NCBI RefSeq assembly: GCF_000224145.3
Contig: NC_020170.2
Coordinates: forward strand, 4,232,646 to 4,296,645
Length of the DNA: 64,000 nucleotides
Direction of reading: 5' to 3'
From: Ciona intestinalis
Lineage: Eukaryota; Chordata; Ascidiacea; Phlebobranchia; Cionidae
Shown here: in pieces, positions 62,601 to 64,000 of the stretch
Layout of the letters: each line of letters begins with the position of its first letter
How positions within the stretch are numbered: the stretch's first letter is position 1
Made by a program: the position numbers and the translations under genes
The notes under the pieces: model-generated
The model's database searches: none
What the model was told of the DNA's origin: nothing
What the model saw: only the letters and a program-made list of their open reading frames with translations

Positions 62601-64000
62601 ATATGATCTTTGCTATCGTTTCAAATAGACAAATGAAGTCTACATTAAGCTATCCACATTCATTAGCAATGTATAATATGATTCTATATTTCCACAGACG
62701 CCGAGGGAGGCAACTATATTGTTGAAGATGACTCACATTGTCACAAATATTGCTCCGGAGGAGGATGCTGCCATCCTCTGGGTCAATGTAGATGCGGAAC
62801 CACAACAGGAGTCTATGAGTGTGTGTGTGATCCTGGGTTCTGGGGATTCGGGTTACTTCCTCATGGGTGTACACGTATGTATTTATTTAGTTCTTTTATT
62901 AGCTGGAAATTTTAAATTTTTAAAACAAGTGTGAAAACCATATTGTGTAATAACGCTAAAAGATTTATAAACTTTTGGCCTTAAGATTGCAAGTGCAAAA
63001 CAAATACCCTTGCGTGTATATTGTTGAAAACACCGTACAGCATTCTCTGATAAACCCAATTGAGTTCAAAACAACTGGCGTAAACATTGTTTGAGCATAT
63101 CGCTGTCCACGATAAAGCGGTTTGAAACGGTGTCGTTAACGTAAAAGGCAATACCACGGCTGGACTATGTTATCAGTCAAATCTTCAAGTTCCCTGTTTT
63201 CACCACCAAGTTCCCCTTACAATCGAAAACAAGTTAAGCAATGTCCAAACATAGTTCACAATATTCCCTCACGCGTTTAAATTTACAACTCTTCTCTTCG
63301 CGTGTCAGGAACAATAACATTGGTGTAAACCACACACGAAGCCAAATATGCCGTTACATGATCCTCGGGTACATAATATACCTACCCTAATTCAAAATGC
63401 AGCCAAACAAATGCCAGTGCCGAGAACACTATAGCCGTGAAAACAAATCTGATCACTCACTAGCTAATAAGAAAACAAATGCGCGACACAGCATATGCAG
63501 CATACTATACCCTATAATTTAAAGTCCCGCCAAACAAATACATAAGTTTGAGTAATATTGCTACAGTTATATTTGTTTTTACCAGGTATGGTTCGTATTC
63601 TGTAAAGAAATTTTTGGCCCAGAAATCAACTATCGCATCATCAGCATACATATTTTTTTGAAAGACCTATCAATATATTAAACTATAATTTACAGTATAC
63701 ATTCGACTGCTATAAGTAAATATATCTACTAAATCGTCCTTCTTAATAATCTGCTTAAACTGATTCTAATAAATGTTGTACGAGGGTGACGTCCGGCAGC
63801 ATGGTGCGCCATGGGATCGCGGAGAAGTAAGCCAAACTTTTTTCAACATCCATGTTGCTACTGCAAGTAAAAGAACCTAACTAAATATTGAAGTTTGCTG
63901 TTTTCCGAAAACATCTGTATACCCTACTTATCGGTCTTATAAAATATAATGGAAAATACAAATTTTGTCCATAGCATGTCCTGTCGGAACATATAAGCCA
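47619..64000 (+). CDS. svep1: SVEP1/polydom-like secreted matrix protein, 5' part
   Basis: Exons: 47619-47798, 48043-48153, 48396-48571, 49214-49256, 49985-50096, 50486-50629, 62698-62874, 63975-64000 and beyond. All phases fit. Signal peptide MAGKR...ALA (residues 1-25), a basic linker, then a vWA domain with MIDAS residues DASYS (exon 2), TYT (exon 4) and [11 protein letters not shown] (exon 5), the last nearly identical to human SVEP1. [15 protein letters not shown] ends the domain. Exon 7 has ten cysteines in an EGF-like module (CHKYC...CVCDPGFWG). Exon 8 opens with CPVGTYKP, the start of an ephrin-receptor-like repeat. SVEP1 is a cell-adhesion matrix protein; the remaining sushi, EGF and pentraxin domains lie outside the window. 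Confidence 0.88.
48185..48385 (-). mobile_element. SINE making up most of SVEP1 intron 2
   Basis: tgaatgtaattgtttattct at 48185, ctcgcgtagccgggaagcga, ccttagttaccacgtatgta and gcatgactgacaaactatac. It starts about 30 bases after the donor and ends near the exon 3 acceptor of a 242-base intron, so the element seems to supply the branch region. Confidence 0.6.
48618..48810 (-). mobile_element. MITE-like element, reverse
   Basis: tataggaggttgtgaaaaga left end; cttaatacaaccgtactata right end, both eroded. SVEP1 intron 3. Confidence 0.55.
48827..48925 (+). repeat. Third dispersed repeat family, copy 2
   Basis: ggtccttgttgagtacttga, gatttaggccagatttggct and catgtatgtcgtttatgcga. A half copy (ggacctgagatttaggccag) is at 49305-49370. 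Confidence 0.45.
49719..49730. promoter_or_regulatory. Second copy of the CRE palindrome TGTGACGTCACA
   Basis: Identical 12-mer to 33474-33485, in SVEP1 intron 4. Confidence 0.3.
50121..50312 (+). mobile_element. MITE-like element, forward, next to a splice donor
   Basis: gagtactgttggggaagatg left end, 24 bases after the SVEP1 exon 5 donor; catcttccccatcctgctat right end. Well preserved. Confidence 0.7.
50630..51724. other. SVEP1 intron 6, 5' portion
   Basis: A + strand SINE arm at about 50700-50875 (ggttactcgtaagcagacat, gactgtcgttgcctgtcacg) and the left part of a forward MITE at 51189-51305. On the minus strand an AATAAA lies at 51640-51635, 85 bases after the 7TM-A stop. No exon is recognised. 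Confidence 0.5.
51725..53852 (-). CDS. 7TM-A: unrecognised seven-transmembrane receptor-like protein
   Basis: Two exons on the minus strand, 53852-52908 and 52351-51725, phase 0, 523 residues, wholly inside SVEP1 intron 6. N-terminal sequons NFS and NVS precede TM1 (about 20-45). TM2 to TM5 follow in exon 1 and TM6-TM7 in exon 2. Cysteines before TM3 (DVLCEV) and in the second outer loop (YLGCVAV) fit the class A disulfide. After TM3 the sequence is [12 protein letters not shown] rather than DRY. The third inner loop is long (over 120 residues), rich in Ser, His and Thr. I do not recognise the family; a G protein-coupled role is inferred. The exon 2 acceptor at 52352-52354 has a weak pyrimidine tract. 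Confidence 0.75.
52709..52900 (+). mobile_element. MITE-like element in the only intron of 7TM-A
   Basis: tatagtattgtaaggggaga left end; atcttaccccaattctactat right end. It lies within about 7 bases of the 7TM-A splice donor (52907 on the minus strand) and makes up a third of the 556-base intron. Confidence 0.7.
53853..57303. other. Spacer between the two nested receptor genes
   Basis: Repeat-free from 53853 to about 55200, probably including the 7TM-A promoter (minus strand). A reverse MITE-like copy is at 55234-55432 and a + strand SINE arm at about 56935-57030. The minus-strand AATAAA at 57202-57197 lies 102 bases after the 7TM-B stop. No other gene is seen. Confidence 0.5.
55234..55432 (-). 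mobile_element. MITE-like element, reverse
   Basis: tatagtagagtggtggaaga left end; gttccccaccctgctatata right end, with a small internal duplication of gtgctaaag. Confidence 0.7.
57304..59813 (-). CDS. 7TM-B: paralogue of 7TM-A
   Basis: Four minus-strand exons: 59813-59555, 59167-58968, 58643-58374, 58110-57304; phases fit, 511 residues. Sequons NAT and NHT precede TM1 (about 50-74). Exon 2 has TM2-TM3 and ends FLWVRL, exon 3 continues [12 protein letters not shown] with TM4 and a Cys-bearing outer loop (SGRVCANT), and exon 4 has TM5 ([13 protein letters not shown]), TM6 (GLCILSD) and TM7 ([14 protein letters not shown]). GLCILSD and the R-R-W-R end of TM7 recur in 7TM-A, so the two arose by duplication. 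The 160-residue C tail has a basic SSRRRREKK patch and many serines. An earlier in-frame ATG at 59846 is possible; 59813 gives the better match to 7TM-A. Function unknown. Confidence 0.78.
58801..58949 (+). mobile_element. MITE-like element, forward, left end lost
   Basis: Interior and right end (aaaaaggcgtcccgtcttcc) only; it lies in 7TM-B intron 2, close to the exon 2 donor. Confidence 0.6.
59247..59420 (+). mobile_element. MITE-like element, forward, degraded
   Basis: tatagtactatgtggtaaca left end with agcacataatatcccac; the right end fades after ctatgtcccattt. 7TM-B intron 1. Confidence 0.55.
59814..62697. other. SVEP1 intron 6, 3' portion and 7TM-B 5' flank
   Basis: Bases 59850-62300 carry no MITE or SINE copy and no recognisable exon on either strand. 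The first few hundred bases should include the minus-strand promoter of 7TM-B. A reverse MITE-like copy at 62324-62526 precedes SVEP1 exon 7. Confidence 0.5.
62324..62526 (-). mobile_element. MITE-like element, reverse
   Basis: tatagtgtgaggggagatgg left end, taatttctcaacccatttgg interior, cctatacagtattgtata right end; about 170 bases before SVEP1 exon 7. Confidence 0.65.
62875..63974 (+). other. SVEP1 intron 7
   Basis: AT-rich, with no clear repeat copy; a weak SINE-like ctcttcgcgtgtcagg is near 63293. Nothing else is seen. The acceptor is ccatag at 63969-63974. Confidence 0.6.

Overview
This is eukaryotic DNA carrying split genes: AT-rich, with GT-AG introns mostly of 150-700 bases and a high density of two short repeat families. 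The proteins are animal proteins (Patched, Rab27, an O-fucosyltransferase, SVEP1/polydom). Compact introns, divergent chordate-like orthologues, a MITE-like palindromic repeat and a tRNA-derived SINE all fit a tunicate, most likely Ciona. The species is an inference, not a match. There are no prokaryotic features, rRNA or CRISPR arrays, and I found no tRNA gene outside the SINEs.

Layout. Bases 1-3600 are the 5' flank of a Patched (Hedgehog receptor) gene. Patched runs on the + strand from 3601 to 32384. I resolved 28 exons, all joining in frame, for 1936 residues. Bases 32385-37612 are its 3' flank and intergenic DNA. Rab27 (+, 37613-39919, 5 exons) ends in the CPC prenylation motif; its true start is unclear. 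An O-fucosyltransferase-like type II membrane protein (+, 41510-46673, 11 exons, 496 residues) follows. From 47619 to the window edge lies the 5' part of an SVEP1/polydom gene (+): signal peptide, vWA domain, a Cys-rich EGF-like segment and the start of an ephrin-receptor-like repeat.

The 12-kb sixth intron of SVEP1 (50630-62697) holds two paralogous seven-transmembrane receptor genes on the opposite strand, 7TM-A (53852-51725, 523 residues) and 7TM-B (59813-57304, 511 residues). They have class A-like topology, including the TM3-ECL2 cysteine pair, but no DRY motif. I do not recognise the family. This nested pair is the best candidate for something undescribed.

Regulation. The Patched locus is enriched for the Gli/Ci core GACCACC: a cluster 1.4-2.1 kb upstream of the ATG, sites in introns 1 and 8, and one exact GACCACCCA (reverse strand) in intron 2. 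This fits Patched being a direct target of the pathway it controls. SVEP1 has a TATA box 54 bases before its ATG.

Repeats. About 25 MITE-like copies (around 190 bp, inverted termini) and about 20 SINE copies or fragments fill introns and spacers. Several short introns consist almost wholly of them. One SINE tail has expanded into a 270-bp tetranucleotide microsatellite. Large blocks of the long introns lack both families and are candidate regulatory regions.
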